Shown: piece by piece, positions 14,281-22,244 of the stretch
How positions within the stretch are numbered: position 1 is the first letter of the stretch
How the letters are laid out: every line of letters starts with the position of its first letter
Notes under the pieces: generated by a model
The model's database searches: none
What the model saw: the letters and a program-made list of their open reading frames with translations, nothing else
Told to the model about the DNA's origin: nothing
From: Microseira wollei NIES-4236
GTDB taxonomy: Bacteria > Cyanobacteriota > Cyanobacteriia > Cyanobacteriales > Aerosakkonemataceae
Assembly: GCF_020521235.1 (NCBI RefSeq)
Contig: NZ_BLAY01000120.1
Location: 1-32,193 of the forward strand
DNA: 32,193 bases
Direction: 5' to 3'
Program-made: the position numbers and the translations under genes

Positions 14281-14373
14281 GTGACAAAAAAATGGAGAAA
14301 AGTTTTTTGCTCAGCGATCGCTCACCCTAGCAGCTTTACAGGTAAACTCAAGGTGGGCAATCGCTGGGTCTAG
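14281..14373 (+). CDS. Possible 30-aa small protein
   Basis: GTG start with GAGGGGAG ending 5 nt upstream and a promoter candidate about 30 nt further up. It encodes a basic 30-aa peptide (begins MTKKWRKVFCS, ends VGNRWV) and stops at 14371-14373, overlapping the 3' end of the HD gene by 4 nt on the other strand. Nothing is recognised in the sequence. The alternative is that the promoter makes an antisense RNA to the HD gene. Confidence 0.22.
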   Translation: MTKKWRKVFCSAIAHPSSFTGKLKVGNRWV

Positions 14374-15311
14374 TTCCGAATCAAACGCCAAGGGGAAGAA
14401 CTCGGTTCCTTGTGATGAATTGCCTCAGACAAAGGGCGCGAGCGCTGGTTTTGAAGATTCAAACCCTTTCTGCTTTGATGCAGATCGTGTTCCACGCGAA
14501 ACAGATTGGCAAACAAGTTCGCCATAATCTGCTGACCTTCTTGGGTTACTTCCAAGTAGTCCAAGGCATCTTCGATATAGGGATAGGCCACATTCCAGAA
14601 GAAATTGGGATAATTCCGCCGCAAATCGCCGGGATTATGGCATTTTAGTGCTTTATTCATCCCCGTTTCTTCAAATTCGTAGAACAAAGCGCTGATTTTT
14701 TGCAGGTAGCGGGGGTCGGCCAATTGACCGATTAAATCCGCAGCACGAGCTAAACCAGGATAATTGAGCGTATCTTGATGGGCAAGAGAAGGCGGCACCG
14801 GGAAACGAGTCAATTCAATATTGCGCTTAATTGTTTCAATATCGATCAGTTTGTCACCGCCAAACCGCTCGTCGATCAATAACTTACCCCGGTCTACGTG
14901 ATAAGGAGTGAGACTCGCATCGGTACAACCTGCTGGCAGCTCAACCATCTCGCCGTTGATTCCCGTCGCGTATAAACTTGCGCCTTGATTGTCAGCCCGA
15001 CAGACTCCCTTGACATAACCAATATCGTGGCACAACAAGGAGATCGTAAAATGCAGCCAATCTTCTGGGGATACCCCACCCTCGCGCATGTGCTTGCCGT
15101 GGAGAATTTCCTGCCCCGTCAAAGTCACCAAAATCGTGTGTTCCACATTGTGATAGAGGGCGTCGCTAGTGGCGATATTTTCTAGCGCCATATGAGCAGT
15201 CTGTATCAGTATATCTACGTAATCGGGTTTCAGTCCACCATAGGCGCGATGATAACCTTCCCGCAACTGGTTGGCAAAGTCTTTAACGAGTAATTGAGTG
15301 GAATTATACAT
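14370..15311 (-). CDS. HD-domain metal-dependent phosphohydrolase
   Basis: A 313-aa protein of the HD superfamily (phosphatases and phosphodiesterases). YHNVEH (53-58) matches the YHNxxH signature of class I cyclic-nucleotide phosphodiesterases. LLCHDIGYVKG supplies the His-Asp pair (H95, D96), and FPVPPSLAHQD with LARAADLIGQLADPRY supplies later helices. No sensor domain is attached. It is cytoplasmic, with no signal peptide. ATG 15311 has GGTAGGA upstream, and a small stem GCCCC-GACT-GGGGC (15325-15338) sits just before that ribosome-binding site. Cyclic nucleotide turnover is possible from the motif, but the substrate is not shown. It converges with the metalloprotease. Confidence 0.8.
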   Translation of the reverse strand: MYNSTQLLVKDFANQLREGYHRAYGGLKPDYVDILIQTAHMALENIATSDALYHNVEHTILVTLTGQEILHGKHMREGGVSPEDWLHFTISLLCHDIGYVKGVCRADNQGASLYATGINGEMVELPAGCTDASLTPYHVDRGKLLIDERFGGDKLIDIETIKRNIELTRFPVPPSLAHQDTLNYPGLARAADLIGQLADPRYLQKISALFYEFEETGMNKALKCHNPGDLRRNYPNFFWNVAYPYIEDALDYLEVTQEGQQIMANLFANLFRVEHDLHQSRKGLNLQNQRSRPLSEAIHHKEPSSSPWRLIRN

Positions 15312-15743
15312 TTTTCCTACCTTTGCCCCAGTCGGGGCTTTCCAAGTTCTTAATTTGTAGATGCTTAACCTAATAATGCCTTTAAACGCTTAAAAATTAG
15401 GAATCAGATTACTATAACCCGACATCCTAACCCAAACAATACAACTTATCTCCGATCTATTTCTAATATCCGTATTTTCTCCCTTGTCATGTGTGATGTG
15501 ATGTTGTATCCCAAGCGATCGCGATCGCCTTCTTACGTGATTACGCGCAGATATAATGTGTGATATAGAACATATAACTAAGCGGTCGCGCGGCGAGGGG
15601 CGATCGTCCGCAGCAAAACTTAGAAAACGCAGAAGGATAAGTTGTAGGTGGAGATGGTTTCGCGAAGCACATCTTTTCCGGGTGCTTCCCAATACAAGAA
15701 CTCCATTTCCAGGTTCAGTCGTTGCGGATACGTTTACGTATTT
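15312..15743. other. Noncoding stretch upstream of HD gene
   Basis: No gene supported. It contains the GCCCC/GGGGC leader stem (15325-15338), overlapping HIP1 octamers (GCGATCGCGATCGC near 15514), TGTGATG-type repeats near 15490 and a short GAAGCAC/GTGCTTC inverted repeat near 15664-15687. The HD gene promoter should lie here, but I cannot place it with confidence. Confidence 0.5.
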
Positions 15744-16219
15744 TTACGAACCGCGATACTGCACCCGATAGATGCGGTTATTCGCTTCTTGGGTAAATAA
15801 AAGACTGCCATCGGGCAACACGAGCAAACCCACCGGGCGTCCCCAAGTCGTAGGTTTAGATGGAGTTAGATCGGTGATTTTTTGTTTGTTTCCGGTAATC
15901 TGTTCTTGACCTTTTTGGTAGGGAAACCGCAGGACAGCATCGGTGTTACCCAGGAAGAAATAATTATCCGCAAATGATATCCGGCGAAGGTTTTGCTCCC
16001 ATCTGCGATGCCGTCGCCGTTGGTATCTCGTAGCAAGCGAATGCGGTTTTGGCGAGTTTCGCTGACTAAAACATCGCCTTTGGCAGTTATAGCTAGCCAA
16101 CGGGGGGCGTCTAAATTATCCGCGAAAACGTTAACGACAAAACCGGGTGGGACTCTGAGGGTAGGGTTTTGGGGAATGGGGATGACATTGGGAGGTTTGG
16201 AAGCGCTTTGGGTGGCCAA
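15744..16219 (-). pseudogene. PQQ-type sugar (sorbosone/aldose) dehydrogenase remnant
   Basis: Two frames read in sequence give one protein. First comes VPPGFVVNVFADNLDAPRWL with SETRQNRIRLLRDTNGDGIADGSKTFA (about 15985-16219). Then the other frame gives ISFADNYFFLGNTDAVLRFP, WGRPVGLLVLPDGSLLFTQE and NNRIYRVQY to the stop at 15744. These are the N-terminal and C-terminal blades of a soluble glucose/sorbosone dehydrogenase beta-propeller, normally ~400 aa. A small deletion with frameshift near 15980 and loss of roughly 200 central residues after KITDLTP leave it inactive. Upstream, where a signal peptide is expected, a CTCTGCGTCCTCTGTGTCT repeat has intruded (about 16240-16262). Confidence 0.75.
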
Positions 16220-16364
16220 GGGTAGAAAGGGAACGAACCACTCCAGACACAGAGGACGCAGAGAAGAGAGAATTTCATCATATTGAGGTTGGACTGAAAT
16301 CTCTAATTCCAGGGTAAGATCGAACGCTATGGATAGTTACTCGCTTCAGTGCTAAAAGATTACC

Positions 16365-16444
16365 CATCTTCTTCCTTCTTTCTTCGCGTCCTTTGCGTCT
16401 TCGCGGTTTATTAAATAGGTATTCTTCTGGTGGGAAGCGAGTAA
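16365..16444. repeat. 80-bp dispersed repeat, copy 2 (inverted)
   Basis: Reverse complement of the repeat at 5809-5888 with the same length. It lies just upstream of the DUF5009 gene, followed by a pyrimidine-rich run to the ATG. Confidence 0.7.
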
Positions 16445-16472
16445 CTTCCTCTCCCTCCTCTCCCATCTCCCC

Positions 16473-17603
16473 ATGAAACAAGAGCAAAATAAACTATCTA
16501 CGCGCCTGATATCCCTGGATGTGTTTCGGGGGATAGCGATCGCTGGCATGATTTTGGTGAATCAGGCGGGTGTGGCGGATCGGGTTTATCCGTTTTTGGC
16601 ACATGCGGACTGGAATGGATGCACTTTGGCGGATTTGGTGTTTCCGTTTTTTCTGTTTATTGTGGGGGTAGCGATCGCTTTCTCTTTTTCCAAGTACAGC
16701 GAAGGCGCAACTCCTCCCGCTTCTGTCTACTGGCGCATCTTGCGTCGCAGTTTAATCCTTTTCGGTTTGGGTATATTTCTCAACGGCTTTTGGAATTATA
16801 ACTGGGAAAAGATCCGCATTATGGGGGTGTTGCAGCGCATCAGCGTCGCCTACTTGCTAGCATCCCTCGCCGTGCTGAAGCTACCCCGGAAAGGACAATG
16901 GGCGTTAGCGATCTTGTTGCTTGTGGGATATTGGATAGCGATGACAGTTATCCCCGTTCCTGGATACGGCGCCAATGTCCTGACGCGGTTCGGGAACTTC
17001 GGCGCTTATATCGACCGTTTGATAATACCAGGCGCTCATTTATATAGGGGAGATAGTTACAATTCTCTGGGAGATCCGGAAGGACTTTTTAGTACCCTAC
17101 CCGCCGTGGTTACAGTTTTATTAGGTTATTTTACCGGACAGTGGTTGCGTCAGCGCCCGATTGATTCAAATACGAGCATGGATTTGGTGCTGTTTGGTCT
17201 TGGTAGCTTAATTATCGGCATTTTGTGGGATGGGGTTTTTCCGATTAATAAAAAGCTTTGGACGAGTTCATACGTTCTTTTTACCGCAGGATGGGCGTTG
17301 TTGGTTCTCGCAGCTTGTTATGAATTAATCGAAGTGCGTAAAATCCGCCGGTGGGGAAAACCTTTTGCGGTTATGGGTGTGAATGCGATTGCTATCTTCG
17401 TAGCTTCGGTTTTAGCTATCAAAATTTTGGTGAAAACCCAAGTCGGAAACGCTACATCTACCTTTGAATGGATTTACCAAAATATTTTCGCATCTTGGGC
17501 GGGTGGGATGAACGGATCGTTATTATTCGCCCTCGTGACGTTATTATTTTGGTGGGTTGTCGCTTATGGGATGTATCGGCGGGGATGGTTTGTCAAAGTT
17601 TAA
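16473..17603 (+). CDS. HGSNAT/DUF5009-like membrane acyltransferase
   Basis: A 376-aa polytopic membrane protein with about 10 hydrophobic segments. RLISLDVFRGIAIAGMILVN at 11-30 and HADWNGCTLADLVFPFFLFIVG at 44-65 are the family signature; H44 corresponds to the catalytic His of heparan-alpha-glucosaminide N-acetyltransferase. ILRRSLILFGLGIFLN and IRIMGVLQRISVAYLL follow as expected. Bacterial members are thought to acetylate amino sugars at the membrane (NagX type), possibly in cell-wall sugar recycling; the substrate here is inferred only. ATG 16473 matches the N-terminus of relatives, but only a pyrimidine-rich tract, with no Shine-Dalgarno, precedes it. It converges with the large kinase gene. 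Confidence 0.85.
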   Translation: MKQEQNKLSTRLISLDVFRGIAIAGMILVNQAGVADRVYPFLAHADWNGCTLADLVFPFFLFIVGVAIAFSFSKYSEGATPPASVYWRILRRSLILFGLGIFLNGFWNYNWEKIRIMGVLQRISVAYLLASLAVLKLPRKGQWALAILLLVGYWIAMTVIPVPGYGANVLTRFGNFGAYIDRLIIPGAHLYRGDSYNSLGDPEGLFSTLPAVVTVLLGYFTGQWLRQRPIDSNTSMDLVLFGLGSLIIGILWDGVFPINKKLWTSSYVLFTAGWALLVLAACYELIEVRKIRRWGKPFAVMGVNAIAIFVASVLAIKILVKTQVGNATSTFEWIYQNIFASWAGGMNGSLLFALVTLLFWWVVAYGMYRRGWFVKV

Positions 17604-17654
17604 CGATCAGAAACCCGACTTTTTAGAGAATTCCCTAGTTACATTTTTGGTTTT

Positions 17655-17730
17655 GCTAATAGCTAATTGCTAATAGTATATCCGCCAAATCTTCCCACGA
17701 GCAATTAGCAATTAGCAATTAGCTATTAGC
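17655..17730. terminator. Palindromic heptad element, copy B (bidirectional terminator candidate)
   Basis: A 20-bp perfect inverted repeat (17655-17674 / 17711-17730; core GCTAATAGCTAATTGCTAAT) between the convergent DUF5009 and histidine-kinase genes, touching the kinase stop codon. It is made of GCTAATT/AGCAATT heptads like copies A, C and D, but lacks the AACTAGCAACTTG end. Confidence 0.7.
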
Positions 17731-20700
17731 TACTCAATTGGTAGATCGATCGTAAATTCTGTCCCCTCTCCCAAGACTGACTCGCAGGTCAAACTTCCCT
17801 GATGGGTTTCTGTGACAATTTGACGGCTAATTGATAATCCTAATCCCGTCCCTTTTCCGACTGCTTTTGTAGTAAATAAGCGCTCAAATATTTGCGCTTT
17901 AACTTCTTCGGTCATGCCTTTGCCATTGTCTTTAATTTTAATCAACACGTTTTGCTTATCTGCCGAGACTTCTGTTTTAATGGTGATGGTATTGGGACAG
18001 TTTTGAATTTCCGCAAAAGTGCGATTTTGATTAGATTCATCGAGGGAATCGATGGCATTTGCCAGAATATTCATAAATACCTGATTTAATTGTCCCAAAT
18101 AACACTTGACTTGGGGAATATTGCCGTATTCTTTAAGGATTTGAATTTCGGGACGCTTTTCGTTAGCTTTGAGGCGATGGCGTAAAATCATCAAAGTGCT
18201 ATCGAGTCCTTCGTGTATATTTGCCTCAACTTTTTCAGCGGTATCGGCGCGGGAGAAAGTGCGGAGGGAGGTGCTGATATTTTTGATGCGATCGCACCCC
18301 ACTTGCATCGACGCTAGCATTTTGGGTAAGTCTTCTAAAAGATATTCGATGTCCAAATCTTCAGCTTTTTCCTCAATTTCATCGCCGGGATGGGGGAATT
18401 TTTCCTGATAGAGTTGCAAGAATTCTGCGATGTCTTGAACTGAGGCAATAGCTTCGTTAATATTGCCGCAAATAAACCCAACTGGGTTATTGATTTCGTG
18501 AGCAACTCCTGCTACTAAATTCCCCAAAGCCGACATTTTTTCACTTTGCACCAATTGCAGTTGCGTTTGTTGAAGGTCTTGGAGTGCTTGCTGTGCTTGC
18601 TGATAGAGTCGAGCATTTTCTAAAGAAATCGCCGCTTGGGAACAAAGCAGGTTGAGGACAGTGATGCGATCGCTTGTAAATGCCTCGATTGTTAAGCGAT
18701 TTTCCAAATAAAGAATCGCCACAAGTTCGCCTTGTTTGAGAATCGGAGTGCAAAGTAAACTTTTGGGTTTAGTTTGTATAAGGTAGGGATCGCTGATAAA
18801 GGCAGGATGGGAAATAATATCTTGAGTCAGGAGTAATTTATGAGTCCGTTTGACAGTATTGATAATAGTTAAAGGCAGGTTTTGAGCTGATTCTAGGGGA
18901 GTGGAATCAAAACTGCACTTTGCACCCGCAACACACTCAAAAGCAACTTGCCAATTTTCCCCATCTTTCAAAATTAGAACACCTTTATCTGCACCTGCAT
19001 TTTCCAGCGCTACTTGCATCAATTTAACCAGCAGTTTGTCTAGCTCAATTTCGCTAGAAAGAGCTTGGGAAGCTTTAATAACAGCTGCTAAATCCAAAGC
19101 ATAAGAGGTATGGGTATTGGTATTGGTAGGATGAACGGTTATAGTCGCTTCCAAGGATAAAGTTTGACCGGAATTGGAACGCATTTTTGGCTGCTGAAAA
19201 ATGGGATACAGCAATTGGGGATAGCGTTGTTCTAAATCTTCAATTTTCGCTTTAGCTTCCCAACGGGCGTAGCAATAATAAGCTTCAATTAAGTAGGTTT
19301 GGGCAATTTTTTCTTTGCCCCATTCTAGGTAGAATTTAGCAGCAAGTTCGTTAGCTAATGCTTCGTCTTGGATGTAACCGTTTTGTTTGGCTACAGAGAT
19401 GGCACAATCGTACAATTCAAGTGCCTCTGTTTTTTGCCCTAAAACTCGATGTTTTTCCGCTGCAACTAAGTCATACTTATGCTTGAAGTTCATCGGCGCA
19501 TAGTGCGCCCATTTTTGCAAATTTTCCTGATTATACTCTACAATCCCTAGATCCGCAACAGGATAGTTTGCCAAAATTGCTAATGAGTAATAAAATTTGT
19601 GCAAAGACACCATCATTGGTGAAAATTCACTGTTGATGCACTCAGCCGCCAAGATAGAATATTCAAGACAAGCTGCATAATCTCCTAACAAATACAGCAG
19701 CATCGATTTGGCAACATATGCAGAAAATAGCAGCGTCAGACTATTAGATGCTTGTAACTGAGGTATTGTCAATGTCTCATCAAAGCTTTCTCCCCTCAAA
19801 CAAGTTGCATCCACAGATTCTCCCAGTAGATTCAACACAGTTTGTCGCCAAATACCCAAAAAATTAATGGAAAATTCTAATTTTAATTTAAATAATAAAT
19901 CTCGTAATGGTTCCTGTAATTCTTTAACTTCTTTGAGATGTTCGCCTGCAAAGAAAAGGTGATTGCAGTAATTCATCGCACAATAGGATGCATACTCGAA
20001 ATCCCCCGTATCTAAGCCTACTTGTAGTCCATTGAGAAAGGGAATTAAACTGGCGCGTCCATGTTCTTTATGAGGGCGGATAAAGACGTTAAAAATCAGT
20101 TGCAATTTAGACTCAATTTGTTTAGCGTTAAAGCGTTCTAGAAGTTGCAGCGAGAGTAACCCGGAGTGATACCCGCGATCGATATATCCAGGGTGAAGAA
20201 ACAACAGCGCCCCAAAGCCATATCCCACAGCAGATAATGCTGAATACCCATGCTCAAAAGAAGCTTTAATTACAGCCAAGGTTACTTTAGGAAAAAGATC
20301 CGGTTGGGCGAAGTAAGTAGGACCAATCAGGCGCGCCAGGATTTCCACTTTAGCTAACTCAAAAGCATCGGTCATTACTTTGAGAGAATCAACAGACTCA
20401 AGACTAGGTATTTCTATATTGGTTAAATCGGCATCTGAGGAAGGCGATAGAGAAAATCCTAATAATTCCAAAGCTTTTAAGCCAGTTTCAATGGCTTTTA
20501 GCATGTGATTTTGAGCAATATAAAACTGGATTTTTAGTTGATATACTGCTACGTTATCCAAAACGGTTTTTGTATGTTGCAGAGTTAACTCTGCCAGTTC
20601 AGCAGACCGAACAAAATTAGAATTTAGATACTCTAATTCAATCGCCTCCAGATGTAAAGCTAGAATCAATTCATATCGTTCTTGCCAACTGTTTTCCGTC

Positions 20701-22244
20701 AGCAGCGTTAAACCAATATTTGAGTATCTGAGTGCAGCTTCATAAGCAGCAGAAGCTTTCGCCTTGCGTCCAGCAATTAAATTCAATCTGGCTAACTCAT
20801 CTTTTTGCAAAGGTTGAGCGATCCGGCTGACGCCACACTTCGTGACCGCATCTCTTCCCACATTTAATTGGTTGAGAATATTAAAAATATTCAACTTTCT
20901 TTCTGTTTCTGTTGTATTTTGCAAAAGCAAGTCCCCAATTTTGAGGTGAGTTTCCTGTTTTGTATCTTCTGGAATCAGCGAGTAAGCTGCTTGTTGGACG
21001 CGATCGTGGAGGAATCTATACAGCGGATTGCAAGCGAGTGAAGGAAAGCCTTTTGGCTGAGTTTGTATAGCGGCAGCATTAATGCTGCCCGCACACCGCT
21101 GTCGGTGTACCTCATCCGGCTGCAAACCGCTATAATTGGCTGATTCACCCTCGGTAATCGATAAGGGGTGGGAGACTTCCCTATCTTGGAAAAACTTATA
21201 AACCTCACTCGTAGGAATCAGTAACCCTTCCTGCAAAGCCTTCCACAAATCAGCCGCCGTTTCCACTTGAGACTTCTGATAAACGATCGCCAGCGTCCCT
21301 AAATCAAAAGAGTTGCCAATACAAGCAGCAAGTTTCAACACATCTTGAGTCTTTCCTGGCAACTTCTGTAACTGAAGTGCCATAAATTCTACCACATCAT
21401 CGGTCAAAGATAATGCCTTAACTTGGGCAATATCGCACTGCCACCCCCCTTGACTTCCCCCCTTACCAAGGGGGGATTGAGGGGGGATAAAAGTAATCAA
21501 CTTATCTTCGTACAGCGATTTGAGGAATTGGGTAGCAAAGAAAGGATTTCCCTTGGTTTTTTGGTAAACTAATTCCGTCAGGGGTAATGCGAGTTCTCTA
21601 GCACAATTGAGCGTGTCAGCAATCAAGTTATTTAAGTCAGTTGATTTCAGAGGATCTAACGCAATTGTATTAACAGTAGCTTTGGCTTTTTTAATTTCTG
21701 ACAAGGTCAAAATTAATGGATGTACTGGGGAAACTTCATTATCTCGATAAGCACTTATGAGTAGTAGATAGCCACTATCGGTTTCGCCGATCAATAATTG
21801 CATCAATTTCAAAGATGCCGAGTCCGCCCATTGCAAGTCATCCAAAAAGATGACAAGGGGATGTTCTTTGGTAGTAAAAACAGAGATGAATTTATGGAAC
21901 AATAAATTGAAGCGATTTTGTGCTGCACTGCCTGATAGTTCCTGGACGGGTGGCTGTTTGCCAATAATTCGTTCCAGTTCCGGAATAACTTCAATAATAA
22001 CCTTAGCTTGGTCGCCCAAAGCCGCGAGCATCTTTTCTTTCCACTGTTGAACTTTGATGTCGGTTTCTGTCAGCAGTTGCCACATCAAATCCCGGAAAGC
22101 TTGCACGAAGGCAGAGAAAGGAATATGGCGATTAAATTGGTCAAATTTCCCTTTAATAAAATACCCGCGTTGTTTGACAATCGGCTTGTGAACTTCGTTT
22201 ACAACGGCAGTTTTACCAATCCCAGAAAATCCTGCCACCAGCAT
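17730..22244 (-). CDS. AAA ATPase-GAF-histidine kinase (3' part of a split Ser/Thr kinase fusion)
   Basis: The downstream two-thirds of a very large cyanobacterial signalling protein. An AAA/STAND-like ATPase has Walker A GFSGIGKT (5-12) and Walker B VIFLDD (131-136). A long helical TPR-like region covers about 450-1040, and a GAF domain about 1065-1215. The histidine kinase follows, with H-box VAGVAHEINNPVGF (phospho-acceptor H1249), N-box NQVFMNILANAIDSL and G-boxes DNGKGM and GKGTGLGLS. Two in-frame repeat insertions interrupt the ATPase-TPR part: PPQSPLGKGG at about 253-268 and a hairpin repeat at about 365-395. ATG 22244 lies inside the ATPase domain with no Shine-Dalgarno. Relatives begin with the kinase encoded by the next ORF upstream, so the gene is probably frameshifted. 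Independent translation is uncertain. Confidence 0.85.
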   Translation of the reverse strand: MLVAGFSGIGKTAVVNEVHKPIVKQRGYFIKGKFDQFNRHIPFSAFVQAFRDLMWQLLTETDIKVQQWKEKMLAALGDQAKVIIEVIPELERIIGKQPPVQELSGSAAQNRFNLLFHKFISVFTTKEHPLVIFLDDLQWADSASLKLMQLLIGETDSGYLLLISAYRDNEVSPVHPLILTLSEIKKAKATVNTIALDPLKSTDLNNLIADTLNCARELALPLTELVYQKTKGNPFFATQFLKSLYEDKLITFIPPQSPLGKGGSQGGWQCDIAQVKALSLTDDVVEFMALQLQKLPGKTQDVLKLAACIGNSFDLGTLAIVYQKSQVETAADLWKALQEGLLIPTSEVYKFFQDREVSHPLSITEGESANYSGLQPDEVHRQRCAGSINAAAIQTQPKGFPSLACNPLYRFLHDRVQQAAYSLIPEDTKQETHLKIGDLLLQNTTETERKLNIFNILNQLNVGRDAVTKCGVSRIAQPLQKDELARLNLIAGRKAKASAAYEAALRYSNIGLTLLTENSWQERYELILALHLEAIELEYLNSNFVRSAELAELTLQHTKTVLDNVAVYQLKIQFYIAQNHMLKAIETGLKALELLGFSLSPSSDADLTNIEIPSLESVDSLKVMTDAFELAKVEILARLIGPTYFAQPDLFPKVTLAVIKASFEHGYSALSAVGYGFGALLFLHPGYIDRGYHSGLLSLQLLERFNAKQIESKLQLIFNVFIRPHKEHGRASLIPFLNGLQVGLDTGDFEYASYCAMNYCNHLFFAGEHLKEVKELQEPLRDLLFKLKLEFSINFLGIWRQTVLNLLGESVDATCLRGESFDETLTIPQLQASNSLTLLFSAYVAKSMLLYLLGDYAACLEYSILAAECINSEFSPMMVSLHKFYYSLAILANYPVADLGIVEYNQENLQKWAHYAPMNFKHKYDLVAAEKHRVLGQKTEALELYDCAISVAKQNGYIQDEALANELAAKFYLEWGKEKIAQTYLIEAYYCYARWEAKAKIEDLEQRYPQLLYPIFQQPKMRSNSGQTLSLEATITVHPTNTNTHTSYALDLAAVIKASQALSSEIELDKLLVKLMQVALENAGADKGVLILKDGENWQVAFECVAGAKCSFDSTPLESAQNLPLTIINTVKRTHKLLLTQDIISHPAFISDPYLIQTKPKSLLCTPILKQGELVAILYLENRLTIEAFTSDRITVLNLLCSQAAISLENARLYQQAQQALQDLQQTQLQLVQSEKMSALGNLVAGVAHEINNPVGFICGNINEAIASVQDIAEFLQLYQEKFPHPGDEIEEKAEDLDIEYLLEDLPKMLASMQVGCDRIKNISTSLRTFSRADTAEKVEANIHEGLDSTLMILRHRLKANEKRPEIQILKEYGNIPQVKCYLGQLNQVFMNILANAIDSLDESNQNRTFAEIQNCPNTITIKTEVSADKQNVLIKIKDNGKGMTEEVKAQIFERLFTTKAVGKGTGLGLSISRQIVTETHQGSLTCESVLGEGTEFTIDLPIE
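21061..21134. repeat. Hairpin repeat inserted in kinase coding sequence
   Basis: TATAGCGG (21066-21073) pairs with CCGCTATA (21127-21134), and the palindrome GGCAGCATTAATGCTGCC sits inside (21072-21089). The encoded residues separate EVYKFFQDRE from NPLYRFLHDRVQQAAY, which are adjacent in typical family members. The GTTTGTATAGC start recurs at about 9182-9192. Confidence 0.7.
21444..21486. repeat. PPQSPLGKGG-encoding repeat inserted in kinase coding sequence
   Basis: A C-rich/G-rich palindrome (CCCCCCTTG, then CCCCCCTTACCAAGGGGGG, then GGGGGG). Read on the minus strand it encodes PPQSPLGKGGSQGG. It keeps the reading frame. A related copy lies in the RNA methyltransferase gene at 27812-27884. 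Confidence 0.8.

Noticed and set aside
16278-16549. Minus-strand ORFs across the 80-bp repeat
   Set aside because: They exist only because the GAAG-rich repeat lacks stops. They have low-complexity Lys/Glu/Arg composition and overlap the start of the acyltransferase.
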